A stretch of DNA of 64,000 nucleotides, taken from Bacteroidota bacterium (lineage in GTDB: Bacteria > Bacteroidota > Bacteroidia > Cytophagales > Cyclobacteriaceae). Positions within the stretch are counted from its first letter, which is position 1. Every line of letters starts with the position of its first letter. The notes beneath the pieces are model-generated. The model ran no database searches, had not been told where the DNA came from, and saw only the letters and a list, made by a program, of their open reading frames with translations. Shown here piece after piece: positions 43,787 through 52,917 of the stretch. A program made the position numbers and the translations under genes. The stretch is taken from positions 1 to 64,000 of the forward strand of contig JAFDYY010000002.1 in assembly GCA_018267195.1 (NCBI GenBank), read 5' to 3'.

Positions 43787-46700
43787 ATGGGTGTGAAGAA
43801 GAGCCTATTATATTTTTTTGTCTGCTTCGGATTTTTTCATGCCCGGGCTCAAAATGCCAATACTCCGCTTGCTTTTCAAGACAGCGTGCGCGTGTCGCTC
43901 GAAAATACCAAAAACATTGAGGCTTCGTCTGTGGGCGAGGCATTTGCCAGTGCCTGGATGAGCCTGGGCCCCGACCAGCAAACCATCGTGCAAAAACAGG
44001 TTCGGGTAATGAAGAAAAAGGGCTACCGCACGCAACCTCATTTTGTAAATTACTTTGGAGCCATAGCAGCCGCAGTAAATATTGAAAAAACAGATCTCAC
44101 TAAACTTTCTGATTTTTTGAAAGTAGCCGGGGTGTCCATTCAGAAAGATAACCCTGCGATTGTCAATTATTTTTTGCAACTGGCGCGCGATTTTTTTGAA
44201 CACCACGCCCTTCGCTACGAAAAATTTTTTAGACTTCGGGTTACGAATGATGACTATTCGTTTCAATATCTGGCCCCCAAAGCACCAGACACTACGGCCG
44301 TGGTGTATGATGCCAAAGCCGATTCCATCCTCAATGCCATGCCACTATGGCAACGCCCCGTCAAGCAGCCTGAAGTAACGGGAGCGGCCATCGTATTCGA
44401 TAAACTGAATATGAGTTTTGTTACTTCATTTGATTCGGCCACATTAAAAAACACCAAAGGTATTTTTTCGCTGTACAGCCGGCTGTTTGTAGGAGAAGGA
44501 GGCTCGTTTGATTGGTCAACGGCCGGGTTAGGTGCCGACTCGGTCTTTTATGATTTTAATAAATACAATTTTAAAACCTCCGAAGCCATACTTTCGGCTG
44601 CACAAGGCAAACTTACCTACCAAGGAAAATTGCCGGGTAAAGTTGCCGGTACGTTTGAGTTTAGAAGTGTGAAACACAAAAGCAAGAAAGAATCTGTTTT
44701 TCCCCGGTTTAAATCATACGAAAACAATGTATTGGTTTCCGGCTTTGGCGATAACCTGAGATACACCGGTGGGTTTGGGTTGGAAGGTGCTTTAATGACG
44801 AGTAGTTCGGTAAGCAATAAACCGGCTTTAGTGGAAGTGATGGGTGCATCAGACAAAAAATTTAAGGCCAGCAGTTCATTATTTTCGTTTCGCGATTCCA
44901 GTATTTTTTCGAGTGAGGTGCGTATTGTAATCTACCAGGAGAACGACACCATCGTACATCCTTCCATGGCATTTCGATACAGCTATGCGAAACAACGGTT
45001 GTTACTTAATAAAAATAAATCAGCGTTGCGCAGAGCACCTTTTACCTCCTCTTACTTTGGAATAGATTTTACAGCCGATGAATTAGATTGGGATTTGAAG
45101 AAGAATAAAATCAAACTCTCTATGGATGGCAACGGCTTGGTAGCGCCCATGGTCATCGAATCGCATGATTTTTACGACCCGGACGATTTTCGTCAGCTTC
45201 GAAACGTAGGTTTTGATTTTAACCCACTGATGGTAGTGGTAAATTATGCGCAGACTAATAACACCCGCGATTTTTCGGTGTACGAGCTAACCACCAAAAC
45301 CCGAACCAGTGGTGCCGTAAAAATGGCAGCCGATTTTCTGTCGCAAAAAGGAGTGATCGACTATGATGCGCGCACCGGCAAAATTCATGTAAAAGAAAAA
45401 GCCATTCATTTTCTGGAAGCGGCCCGGGGTAAAAAGGATTACGACAACATGAAAATCCACTCGCTGGCCGATACCGTTGCAAATGCCACCATAGACCTGA
45501 ATAAAAACAGTATGGTGGTGCATGGGGTAGAAGAATTTAAAATCAGCGATTCGCTCAACGTAATGGTAAAACCCGACAGCAGCAGTATCACTTTTTTGCA
45601 CGACCGCGATGTAAAATTTAAAGGCACGATCAATGCCGGAAATTTTGAAATTACCGGAAAAGACTTCATGCTGAAGTATGATAGTTTTTTTGTGAACTTG
45701 AACCACATCGACTCCATCCGGTTTTATGTAACCGAAAAAAACGGAGTGCGCAGACGGGTAAATAATTCCATGGTGGGAGCCGACTCTACTGCTGCCGCTG
45801 CCGGGGGGCTGCAGGCTTCGGCCAATAAAACTTCCGGCACCTTATACATTAATATGCCCGATAATAAATCGGGGCGGACAAAATACTCTAACTTCCCCCG
45901 GCTGGATGCCACGGCCGGAGGAGTTATTTATTTCGACCGGAAAGAAGTGCTGAACGGAGCCTACGACCGGTCTGTGTTTTTTGTGGTGCCCCCCTTTAAG
46001 CTAGACAGCCTGAACGATGCAGATCCGGCCTCGATCAATTTTGAAGGTACGTTTGTTTCCAGCGGCATGTTCCCGTCCTTTAAAGAACGGCTTCACACTA
46101 TGGCCGATAAATCGCTTGGGTTTACACATGCCGTGCCCGCTTCGGGCTATAAAATGTACCATACTAATGCTACGTTTTTTGGCGGCCTGAATATGGACAA
46201 CGCAGGGCTTCGCGCGGCCGGTAAGATTGAATATTTGGCTGCCTCTGTTGAGTCGGGCGATTTTGTCCTTTACCCGGACTCGGTGCTGGCCAAAGGAAAC
46301 ATAGGCGAAATAAAAGAAATGCAAATTGGCAATGTAAATTTTCCACAGGTAACCTTTACCGATTATCAATTAAAGTGGTTTCCGAAACAAGACAAATTCA
46401 AAGTAAAAAATTTAAAAGACCCTTTTTCACTATACCAGAAAACAGCCTTGTTAAAAGGAAACCTCACCGTTTCAAAAACAGGAGTAACCGGCAGCGGCCG
46501 ACTGAGCACGCGCGGATCGGAGGTGGTTTCGCGCGACCTGAGTTTTTCATCTAAAGATTTTGGGGCGCGCCATGCCCGCTTTGAAGTGAAAACAGGAAAC
46601 CCCGACAAACCCGCACTGGCCGGAAACGATGTGCGCCTGAAATTCGATCTGGCCAAAAACTTTGCTACCATCAGCCCCGAACGTGAAGGGGTGGCCGCCA

Positions 46701-48460
46701 TTGAGTTTCCATACGCCCAGTTTAAAACATCCATCCCGCAAGCCAAGTGGGATTTGTCATCACAAAAAATAGTGATGACCAAAGCACCGGATGTGCCACT
46801 GGAAAATTCATATTTCTATACCACCCGAAAAGAACTTGATTCGCTGCGCTTCAATGCCGAGAAAGCAGAATACGATATTCAACAACAGCAACTGAAAGTA
46901 AGTGGCATCCCCTACATTGTGGTAGCCGATGCAAAAATTACACCCGAAAATAACCAAGTACTTATTTTAGAAAATGCCAAAATCGGCCAGCTGAAAAATA
47001 CAGTGATTGTTTTAGATACGCTGAACGGATACCACCGTCTGACCGATGGAGTGGTGGATATTGTTTCTCGAAAAGAATTTTCAGGATATGCCACGTACGA
47101 ATACGTTAATGCTGCTAACGATACGTTTGCTATTAAAATGACCGACTTCCATCTGGAGCCGATTACCGATGGTGCCAAGAAAAAAAGAAAAGGCAATGCC
47201 ACCCAGCAAACCGTGGCGAACGGAGCCGTAATAGACAAAGATAAAATATTGATTGCCCCCCGCATTTATTACAAAGGCGATATGGTAATGTATGCCACTC
47301 GCCCCGCGCTGCAACTAAAAGGGTTTGTAAAACTTGATTTGAAAAAAATTAAAAATTATGATACCTGGATACGCTATGACCAAAGCGGGGATGAAAAACA
47401 AATCTTCTTAGACTTTGATCACTCCATAACCGAATCCGGACGCAAGGCAGAAGCCGGCTTGCACTACGCCACTGATAATAGTTTGTATATCACCTTTGTT
47501 TCCGACAAAAAAGACGAAGGCGATGACGATTTCTTTCTGCCGAGCGGTTCACTCTATTTTGATAAAGAAAGCGGAGAATTTAAAATAGAAAACCGGAAAA
47601 AAGCCGCAGGCGAAAATTTGGAAGGGAAAGTTTTTAACTACAATGAAGAAAAACAGGAAGTAAAATTTGAAGGACCCGTTACTTTTTTTAAAGGAACGAA
47701 TGATTTCAATATTTCGGCCAGTGCCATCGGTTCCGGAAATATGGAGACCAACGAAATAAAAATGAACACCCTTTTACTGGCCAATATGAAAATGCCCGAT
47801 GCGGCTTATCGAATGATGGCATTGAGCCTGCAAAATGTAATAAAAAACGAAGGTGCAGGAGAAGGCCTTGGCGATCAAACTGAATTGCTGTATAAAATTG
47901 CCAACCTCGTAGGCGAAAAGACAGCTCGCGATTATGAACAAAAATCACAACAATCTTATACCTCATTAGCCACCGTACCCCGTCTATTGGCCAACATTGG
48001 GTTTTCCAATGTCAACTTTAAATGGTCGCAAGGCAATAAGGCCTTTTACAGCGAAGGCCAGATTGGCGTAAGCCATATTGGCAAAGATGACATTAACGGA
48101 GCCTTTGAAGGATTTATGGAAATACGCAAGAATGAAGATGGCTCACCAGTATTTCATGTGTTTTTTAAGGCCTCTCCGGAAGCTTGGTATTATTTTGGAT
48201 TGGAAGATAACCGGTTGATGGTGCAGTCGTCAGACCAGCCATTCAATGATTTGATTGCCAAGAAAACCAACTCAAACAAAGCAAAAGTAGGCGAGTTGGT
48301 TTTTATTCCCGGAAGCAATGAAGAAACGCTGGCCTGGGTAAATAAATTTCGGTTGCAATATTACGGGTTAGAAGCCCCTTACGATTTAACCGGTGCCAAC
48401 AGTTCGGCCAAAAAGAAAGACAAGAAAAAAGATGAGAAAAAAGAAGATGACGGATTTTAA
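43787..48460 (+). CDS. Giant exported protein of unknown function (1557 residues)
   Basis: A signal peptide (about 1-21, HARAQ) and then more than 1500 residues of beta-strand patterns with recurring short units such as GVIYFDRKEVLNGAYD, KLTYQGKLPGKVAGTF and EFKIENRKKAAG. No catalytic motif, lipobox, transmembrane barrel end or sorting tail is visible. The strand periodicity suggests long beta-solenoid or OstA/AsmA-like layers, but this is inference from pattern alone. The last 17 residues are almost all Lys/Asp/Glu (KKKDKKKDEKKEDDGF). It stands between prmA and gpmI, with the next start 9 bases on, so it may be co-transcribed with gpmI. I do not recognise the family. Confidence 0.75.
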   Translation: MGVKKSLLYFFVCFGFFHARAQNANTPLAFQDSVRVSLENTKNIEASSVGEAFASAWMSLGPDQQTIVQKQVRVMKKKGYRTQPHFVNYFGAIAAAVNIEKTDLTKLSDFLKVAGVSIQKDNPAIVNYFLQLARDFFEHHALRYEKFFRLRVTNDDYSFQYLAPKAPDTTAVVYDAKADSILNAMPLWQRPVKQPEVTGAAIVFDKLNMSFVTSFDSATLKNTKGIFSLYSRLFVGEGGSFDWSTAGLGADSVFYDFNKYNFKTSEAILSAAQGKLTYQGKLPGKVAGTFEFRSVKHKSKKESVFPRFKSYENNVLVSGFGDNLRYTGGFGLEGALMTSSSVSNKPALVEVMGASDKKFKASSSLFSFRDSSIFSSEVRIVIYQENDTIVHPSMAFRYSYAKQRLLLNKNKSALRRAPFTSSYFGIDFTADELDWDLKKNKIKLSMDGNGLVAPMVIESHDFYDPDDFRQLRNVGFDFNPLMVVVNYAQTNNTRDFSVYELTTKTRTSGAVKMAADFLSQKGVIDYDARTGKIHVKEKAIHFLEAARGKKDYDNMKIHSLADTVANATIDLNKNSMVVHGVEEFKISDSLNVMVKPDSSSITFLHDRDVKFKGTINAGNFEITGKDFMLKYDSFFVNLNHIDSIRFYVTEKNGVRRRVNNSMVGADSTAAAAGGLQASANKTSGTLYINMPDNKSGRTKYSNFPRLDATAGGVIYFDRKEVLNGAYDRSVFFVVPPFKLDSLNDADPASINFEGTFVSSGMFPSFKERLHTMADKSLGFTHAVPASGYKMYHTNATFFGGLNMDNAGLRAAGKIEYLAASVESGDFVLYPDSVLAKGNIGEIKEMQIGNVNFPQVTFTDYQLKWFPKQDKFKVKNLKDPFSLYQKTALLKGNLTVSKTGVTGSGRLSTRGSEVVSRDLSFSSKDFGARHARFEVKTGNPDKPALAGNDVRLKFDLAKNFATISPEREGVAAIEFPYAQFKTSIPQAKWDLSSQKIVMTKAPDVPLENSYFYTTRKELDSLRFNAEKAEYDIQQQQLKVSGIPYIVVADAKITPENNQVLILENAKIGQLKNTVIVLDTLNGYHRLTDGVVDIVSRKEFSGYATYEYVNAANDTFAIKMTDFHLEPITDGAKKKRKGNATQQTVANGAVIDKDKILIAPRIYYKGDMVMYATRPALQLKGFVKLDLKKIKNYDTWIRYDQSGDEKQIFLDFDHSITESGRKAEAGLHYATDNSLYITFVSDKKDEGDDDFFLPSGSLYFDKESGEFKIENRKKAAGENLEGKVFNYNEEKQEVKFEGPVTFFKGTNDFNISASAIGSGNMETNEIKMNTLLLANMKMPDAAYRMMALSLQNVIKNEGAGEGLGDQTELLYKIANLVGEKTARDYEQKSQQSYTSLATVPRLLANIGFSNVNFKWSQGNKAFYSEGQIGVSHIGKDDINGAFEGFMEIRKNEDGSPVFHVFFKASPEAWYYFGLEDNRLMVQSSDQPFNDLIAKKTNSNKAKVGELVFIPGSNEETLAWVNKFRLQYYGLEAPYDLTGANSSAKKKDKKKDEKKEDDGF

Positions 48461-48469
48461 ATTTTTACA

Positions 48470-49993
48470 ATGATGAATAAAAAAGTGATGTTGATGATCC
48501 TTGACGGCTGGGGCATTGCTACCAAAACAACAGCCTCCGCAGCCGATGCCGCTAAAACCCCTTACCTCCATTCGCTCTACAAAAAATATCCGCATAGCAC
48601 CTTGCAAGCCTCTGGGCTGGCGGTGGGCTTGCCGGAGGGGCAGATGGGCAACAGTGAAGTGGGCCACATGAATTTAGGAGCCGGCCGGGTGGTGTACCAG
48701 GATTTGGTTCGTATCAATAAAGCCGTAGAAGAAAATGAACTGGACAAAAACAAAGTGCTGTTGGAAGCTATTCAATATGCTAAAGCCAATAACAAAGCCC
48801 TTCACCTGATCGGATTGGTTTCGGATGGCGGGGTACATTCGCACATCAATCATCTAAAAGGAATTTGCACCATAGCTCATCACCAGGGATTAAAAAACCT
48901 TTTTGTTCATGCGTTTACCGATGGCCGCGATACCGATCCCAAAAGTGGGCTTAGATTTATTACGGATTTACAATCGCACCTAACAAAAACCACCGGTAAG
49001 CTGGCCAGCATAGTAGGCCGCTATTATGCCATGGATCGCGACAAACGTTGGGAACGTGTAAAACTCGCTTACGATCTGCTGGTGAAAGGAGCAGGCGAAA
49101 AATTTTCTGACCCTCAACAGGCCATGCAGAAATCGTACGAGGCCGGCATCACGGATGAATTTATTAAGCCGATTGTTTTAACCGACCCGACCGGCCAGGC
49201 CATAGCTACTCTACACGAAGGAGATGTGGTCATTTGTTTTAATTTCCGTACCGACCGGGGGCGCGAAATTACAATTGCCTTAACGCAACAAGATTTCCCT
49301 GAGCAGGGTATGAAAAAACTGAAGTTGTATTACGTAACCTTGGCCAACTATGACGATACATTTAGAAATATAAAAGTGATTTTTGATAAAGATAATTTAA
49401 CCAACACACTCGGAGAAATTATTTCCCAAGCCGGAAAGAAACAAATCCGTATAGCCGAAACAGAAAAATACCCGCACGTTACATTCTTTTTTTCCGGTGG
49501 GCGGGAGGAAGTTTTTCCGGGCGAATCGAGAATCCTTTGCCCGTCACCGAAAGTGGCTACCTACGATTTGCAACCCGAAATGAGTGCCCGCGACATTCGC
49601 GATAAAATTATTCCTGAACTGAAAAAAAAAGAAGCTGATTTCATCTGCCTGAATTTTGCCAACCCGGATATGGTGGGCCACACAGGTGTATTTGCAGCCG
49701 TGGTGAAAGCTTGCGAAACAGTAGATCAGTGCAATGAAGCGGTAACGGAGACAGCCCGAAAAAATGGATATGCCATCATCATCATTGCCGACCACGGCAA
49801 TGCTGAATACATGGTTAACGAAGACGGCACACCCAACACAGCACATACTACTAATTTAGTGCCCTGCATTTTGGTAGATGATGACTTTAAAGGAAAAATA
49901 AAAGACGGCAAACTGGGCGATATTGCTCCCACTATTCTTACTCTGATGGGAATTCCCATTCCGAAGGAAATGACAGGCCACGTACTAATCTGA
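48470..49993 (+). CDS. gpmI: 2,3-bisphosphoglycerate-independent phosphoglycerate mutase
   Basis: A 507-residue glycolytic enzyme that interconverts 3- and 2-phosphoglycerate using two Mn/Zn ions. The N-terminal metal Asp12 (LDGWG) and catalytic Ser62 (MGNSEVGHMNLG) match the family numbering. HAFTDGRDTDPKSG, GRYYAMDRDKRWERV and FNFRTDRGREI are further signatures, and the C-terminus has NFANPDMVGHTG and IIADHGNAEYM for metal binding. Length is typical. Confidence 0.96.
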   Translation: MMNKKVMLMILDGWGIATKTTASAADAAKTPYLHSLYKKYPHSTLQASGLAVGLPEGQMGNSEVGHMNLGAGRVVYQDLVRINKAVEENELDKNKVLLEAIQYAKANNKALHLIGLVSDGGVHSHINHLKGICTIAHHQGLKNLFVHAFTDGRDTDPKSGLRFITDLQSHLTKTTGKLASIVGRYYAMDRDKRWERVKLAYDLLVKGAGEKFSDPQQAMQKSYEAGITDEFIKPIVLTDPTGQAIATLHEGDVVICFNFRTDRGREITIALTQQDFPEQGMKKLKLYYVTLANYDDTFRNIKVIFDKDNLTNTLGEIISQAGKKQIRIAETEKYPHVTFFFSGGREEVFPGESRILCPSPKVATYDLQPEMSARDIRDKIIPELKKKEADFICLNFANPDMVGHTGVFAAVVKACETVDQCNEAVTETARKNGYAIIIIADHGNAEYMVNEDGTPNTAHTTNLVPCILVDDDFKGKIKDGKLGDIAPTILTLMGIPIPKEMTGHVLI

Positions 49994-50007
49994 AGAGGAT
50001 AATTAAA

Positions 50008-50589
50008 ATGAAGTGGGTTATTATTACCGTGGTGGCAGGAGCCTTGTGGAGCTGTGTTTCGGATGAACAGAAAAACAAAAAAATCTATTTCGATTTTGAT
50101 AGTTTGATGACAGCTCAAGTAAAAAACATAAAAAAAAATGAAATAGTGTTATTAAAAAAAACAATCCTTAACTCGTTGACCGATTCACTTTCTCTTAAGC
50201 CCGATTCAATCCAGCTTAAAAATGAGATGGAAATGTTTCGCCAGCTAGATGATATTAATAAACCGATGTATAAAGGATGGTATAAGATAGAAACAAAAGA
50301 AGACGTAAACAGTAATTTGAAAGTGCGAACGTTTACTACGAACACAAAAGCCACGGTGCCTTTTGTGAAATTGTTTTTCAATCAAAAGATTAACCGATTG
50401 AAGCGGATAGAATCATCATGGGCAGAAAATAATGCGATGATGAATACCCAGCGTTTTTTGATGTTGGAGTTTGAAGATCACAACGACCAACCGCGTTTGA
50501 TGCATTATCGGGTAACGGGACATCAAAAAGTAATTTTCAGCAAGTCGGTTAGCTTGGCCGTAGAAGGATGGATAAAGTACCCACTATAA
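50008..50589 (+). CDS. Small lipoprotein, unknown function
   Basis: A 193-residue protein with a lipoprotein signal (lipobox GALWSC, Cys16) and a long charged helical segment (about 25-75, KNIKKNEIVLLKKTILNSL) followed by beta-rich sequence (WYKIETKEDVNSNLKVRTFTTN). No recognised domain. It begins 14 bases after gpmI and may share its transcript. Confidence 0.6.
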   Translation: MKWVIITVVAGALWSCVSDEQKNKKIYFDFDSLMTAQVKNIKKNEIVLLKKTILNSLTDSLSLKPDSIQLKNEMEMFRQLDDINKPMYKGWYKIETKEDVNSNLKVRTFTTNTKATVPFVKLFFNQKINRLKRIESSWAENNAMMNTQRFLMLEFEDHNDQPRLMHYRVTGHQKVIFSKSVSLAVEGWIKYPL

Positions 50590-50627
50590 AATAAAATACA
50601 AATGATTTCTTCGCGTTAAAGAAGAGT

Positions 50628-51437
50628 ATGAAAAAAGTGCTCTTCATCGGACTATTTCCTCTCATGGCATGGGCGCAGGGCAGCCAGCCCCGCACTCAGG
50701 AAGGGCAGTTTACATTTGATACCGATAAACCTTTTAAACTCCTTACACTCGATGAAAAAATAGACGAGCCGATAGCCACCAAAAAAAAGAAACCCAAACC
50801 CAAAGTTTTTTACGGAGTAAAAACAAAAAAAGCATTTGCACGAAAGGGGTATGGAGATAAGATGACGATCGAACTTTTTTATGTACTGAAAAACAAGAAA
50901 GAAAAATTTACCGGATTTGCCCGCGATATTTATTGGTACGACTATACCCGAAGGGAAATACGCAAAACATCCACCTTCGATCCGAAACGGGGCGTGCTGC
51001 TGCACGGACCGTACCGAAAACTAACCGGTCTTACGTTAGTAGAAGAAGGGATTTTTTACAAAGGTGCCAAGCACGGCCGGTGGATGCGGTACAACCTGCA
51101 AGATTTGGTAGAAGATAAATCTAAATACTACAAAGGCTGGCCGAAAGATTCGTACGTTACCTACTACGACCCGCTGGAGCGGAAACACTTGAAAGAGGTA
51201 GTTCCTGTTGAGTACGGTGAAAAAGATGGGTACTATTACATGCTTCACGAAAACGGAGCAGTGGCTGTACTAGGCGAATACCAATGGAACGAAAAAGTAG
51301 GCGATTGGATTGAAAACTACCCCAACGGCAAACGCAAACGCATCATCGCATATCAAAAAGAACCTTTTACCAAAGATTTTAAGCCCTACATACGCAAAGA
51401 GTGGGACGAAAAGGGGAAAGAAATTTATTCAAAATAA
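50628..51437 (+). CDS. Exported protein with YwqK/MORN-like repeats
   Basis: A 269-residue protein with a signal peptide (about 1-16). A basic stretch (KKKKPKPKVFYGVKTKK) leads to repeated YxxGxxxGxWxxYxxNG-like units: GIFYKGAKHGRWMRYNL, KDGYYYMLHENGAVAVLGEYQWNEKVGDWIENYPNG. This resembles YwqK/MORN repeats, which bind proteins or lipids at surfaces. The gene ends just before repeat copy B. Confidence 0.65.
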   Translation: MKKVLFIGLFPLMAWAQGSQPRTQEGQFTFDTDKPFKLLTLDEKIDEPIATKKKKPKPKVFYGVKTKKAFARKGYGDKMTIELFYVLKNKKEKFTGFARDIYWYDYTRREIRKTSTFDPKRGVLLHGPYRKLTGLTLVEEGIFYKGAKHGRWMRYNLQDLVEDKSKYYKGWPKDSYVTYYDPLERKHLKEVVPVEYGEKDGYYYMLHENGAVAVLGEYQWNEKVGDWIENYPNGKRKRIIAYQKEPFTKDFKPYIRKEWDEKGKEIYSK

Positions 51438-51454
51438 AACCCATTCATTTTATT

Positions 51455-51556
51455 TTAACCCCAATCATGCAATCGATTTTCTATTGCATGATTGACGAAT
51501 GAAAATCAACAACCCCTTGGGCAGATGATGCGCCCCTAATGCATCGTCTGGGTTTA
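51455..51556 (+). repeat. Dispersed intergenic structured repeat, copy B (inverted hairpin loop)
   Basis: About 102 bp, the short form. A perfect 11-bp hairpin AATCATGCAAT (51463-51473)/ATTGCATGATT (51483-51493) holds the 9-base loop CGATTTTCT, which is the exact reverse complement of the loop in copy C. Next come the shared core ATGATTGACGAATGAAAA (51488-51505), TTGGGCAGAT (51518-51527), and the end hairpin GATGATGC/GCATCGTC (51524-51548). The middle module of copies A and C is absent. Its right end supplies the TTA stop of the small membrane gene. Confidence 0.85.
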
Positions 51557-51754
51557 TTTAATACCAAGAATCCGGAAGGGCAACATAAATATTGCTCCGA
51601 TTAATTTTAGCATTATCTCGAGGGTAAATCCTACCATGCGAAAAGGCAAGAGCAGAAGCCATAACAATGGGAAAATAAAAATTAGGATAAGGGCTAATGG
51701 CCAGCACGCCACGAACAACAAGCACCATAGAATGAGAATCAAAAATGTTTTCAT
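51554..51754 (-). CDS. Very hydrophobic small membrane protein
   Basis: A 66-residue protein from the ATG at 51754. Nearly all of residues 3-60 are hydrophobic (LILILWCLLFVACWPLALILIFIFPLLWLLLLPF), giving two membrane helices with few charges. Its stop codon lies in the end of repeat copy B, so the present C-terminus (RILGIK) was probably set by repeat insertion. Function unknown. The size and composition resemble small Bacteroidota envelope proteins. Confidence 0.55.
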   Translation of the reverse strand: MKTFLILILWCLLFVACWPLALILIFIFPLLWLLLLPFRMVGFTLEIMLKLIGAIFMLPFRILGIK

Positions 51755-51906
51755 AGTAATGTGAAGCGAGCACACTCAAAATACAGGCCATTTAAAAAAG
51801 CCTGTAAAAATGAAAATGGGAAGGTTGTTCAGCGGGCTTAGTTGCAAAAATGAACAATGCACAGTTCATTACTGAACAAGAAACGGTGAGAAAGATGAGA
51901 TTGAGG

Positions 51907-52803
51907 TTATTTTACACCTTTAGCTGGATCCCAATTTTTTTGAAGCTTGCGTACAAAAACAATTTGCCCGGTGTGGTAGGCGTTATGTGCACTCATGTTG
52001 GCAATGTTATCGTACCAATCGTTCAATTTTTTGGTATCTGCTTTTTTAATTTCCTGTTCCCACTCCGTCATCACAGTATGAAGTTGCTGTACCGTTCCGT
52101 TCCAGGTTTTTTCGTCAAGCGATTCAAAACTTTCTTCATTGTTTCCACTGAAGGCATCCGGTGCTTCGCCTTTAAAATCTTTCAGCAGTCGTTTATTCCA
52201 GAAAAGAAGATGATAGGTAAGTTGCCCGATGCTGTGGTTGCCGCTGCCGTCTTTCCACATGGCTTGCTTAGCCGTAACCCCATCAATGGCCACATTTACT
52301 GGTACAAACCATCCTTTTTCGGTATGAGTAGATTTTAATTGTTTTAACAGAACTGATTTTAAACTGGCTTCCGGTTTCGTTGCTTCGGTGTACATTTTGG
52401 CGATGAGCCAGCGCCCGTTTTGTTGTACCCAAGTCGAAGAAAACGTGCCGGTATAAACTCCCGTGTCGCCTTGTGTTAACAAAATTTTTTGTTCGTACGT
52501 ACCTTCTATGTGGGCTGAGTCTTGGTTAAAGCGAAGAGAGTTTGTGTGTAGCGCGTTTGATACCATGTGGATATCGGCCGGTGTAAAGGAGCTCAGAAAT
52601 TTACGAATGGAATCGGGTCCGGTGTAGAGTTTCATTCCCTTTCCGCTTAAGGTGCCTTTAGCCACATAAAAATTGGCCAGCGAATCACCCTTCATTTCAA
52701 AAGTCAGTCGCTCATATTTTTTTAAGGTGGCTTCAATTTCAATTTTACGCTGATCGCAAGCAGTAAATAGAACCATCAACAAAAGGAAGTAATATGTTTT
52801 CAT
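51907..52803 (-). CDS. Lipoprotein fusing a SnoaL-like domain to a DinB-family domain
   Basis: About 298 residues from the ATG at 52803. A lipoprotein signal ends at LFTAC (Cys16). Residues about 20-145 have a SnoaL/NTF2-like pattern with repeated beta-strands (YTGTFSSTWVQQNGRWLIAKMY). Residues about 150-298 form a DinB-type four-helix bundle: NHSIGQLTYHLLFWNKRLL and MSAHNAYHTGQIVFVRKL carry the three metal-ligand His. The fusion joins a ligand-binding or catalytic cone fold to a metal-bundle domain outside the cytoplasm. A terminator-like hairpin sits 24 bases before the start. Confidence 0.75.
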   Translation of the reverse strand: MKTYYFLLLMVLFTACDQRKIEIEATLKKYERLTFEMKGDSLANFYVAKGTLSGKGMKLYTGPDSIRKFLSSFTPADIHMVSNALHTNSLRFNQDSAHIEGTYEQKILLTQGDTGVYTGTFSSTWVQQNGRWLIAKMYTEATKPEASLKSVLLKQLKSTHTEKGWFVPVNVAIDGVTAKQAMWKDGSGNHSIGQLTYHLLFWNKRLLKDFKGEAPDAFSGNNEESFESLDEKTWNGTVQQLHTVMTEWEQEIKKADTKKLNDWYDNIANMSAHNAYHTGQIVFVRKLQKNWDPAKGVK

Positions 52804-52826
52804 GATGTGCGACTTTAAAATTTTCA

Positions 52827-52854
52827 AAAAAGTCAAGAACCCCCTTGACTTTTT
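52827..52854 (-). terminator. Terminator-like hairpin between TonB receptor and DinB lipoprotein
   Basis: AAAAAGTCAAG (52827-52837) and CTTGACTTTTT (52844-52854) form an 11-bp perfect stem around a 6-base loop. On the reverse strand it has A-run, stem and T-run, as a terminator of the TonB-receptor transcript or as an attenuator in the leader of the DinB lipoprotein gene. Confidence 0.75.
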
Positions 52855-52917
52855 CGTTTGATAAAGCAAGCTATGAAATTAGAATTGCTTTTATAGCAGC
52901 AAATTTTTTGTCAGCCA

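Noticed and set aside
51463..51493. Repeat copies as a CRISPR array
   Set aside because: Copies are single, kilobases apart, with no spacers and no cas genes.
51783..51805. ACAGGC/GCCTGT hairpin
   Set aside because: A 6-bp stem with an 11-base loop and only a short A-run after it, upstream of a gene start; too weak to call a terminator.
51850..52338. Open frame of 162 codons on the forward strand
   Set aside because: Antisense to the SnoaL-DinB lipoprotein; no signal, motif or promoter of its own.
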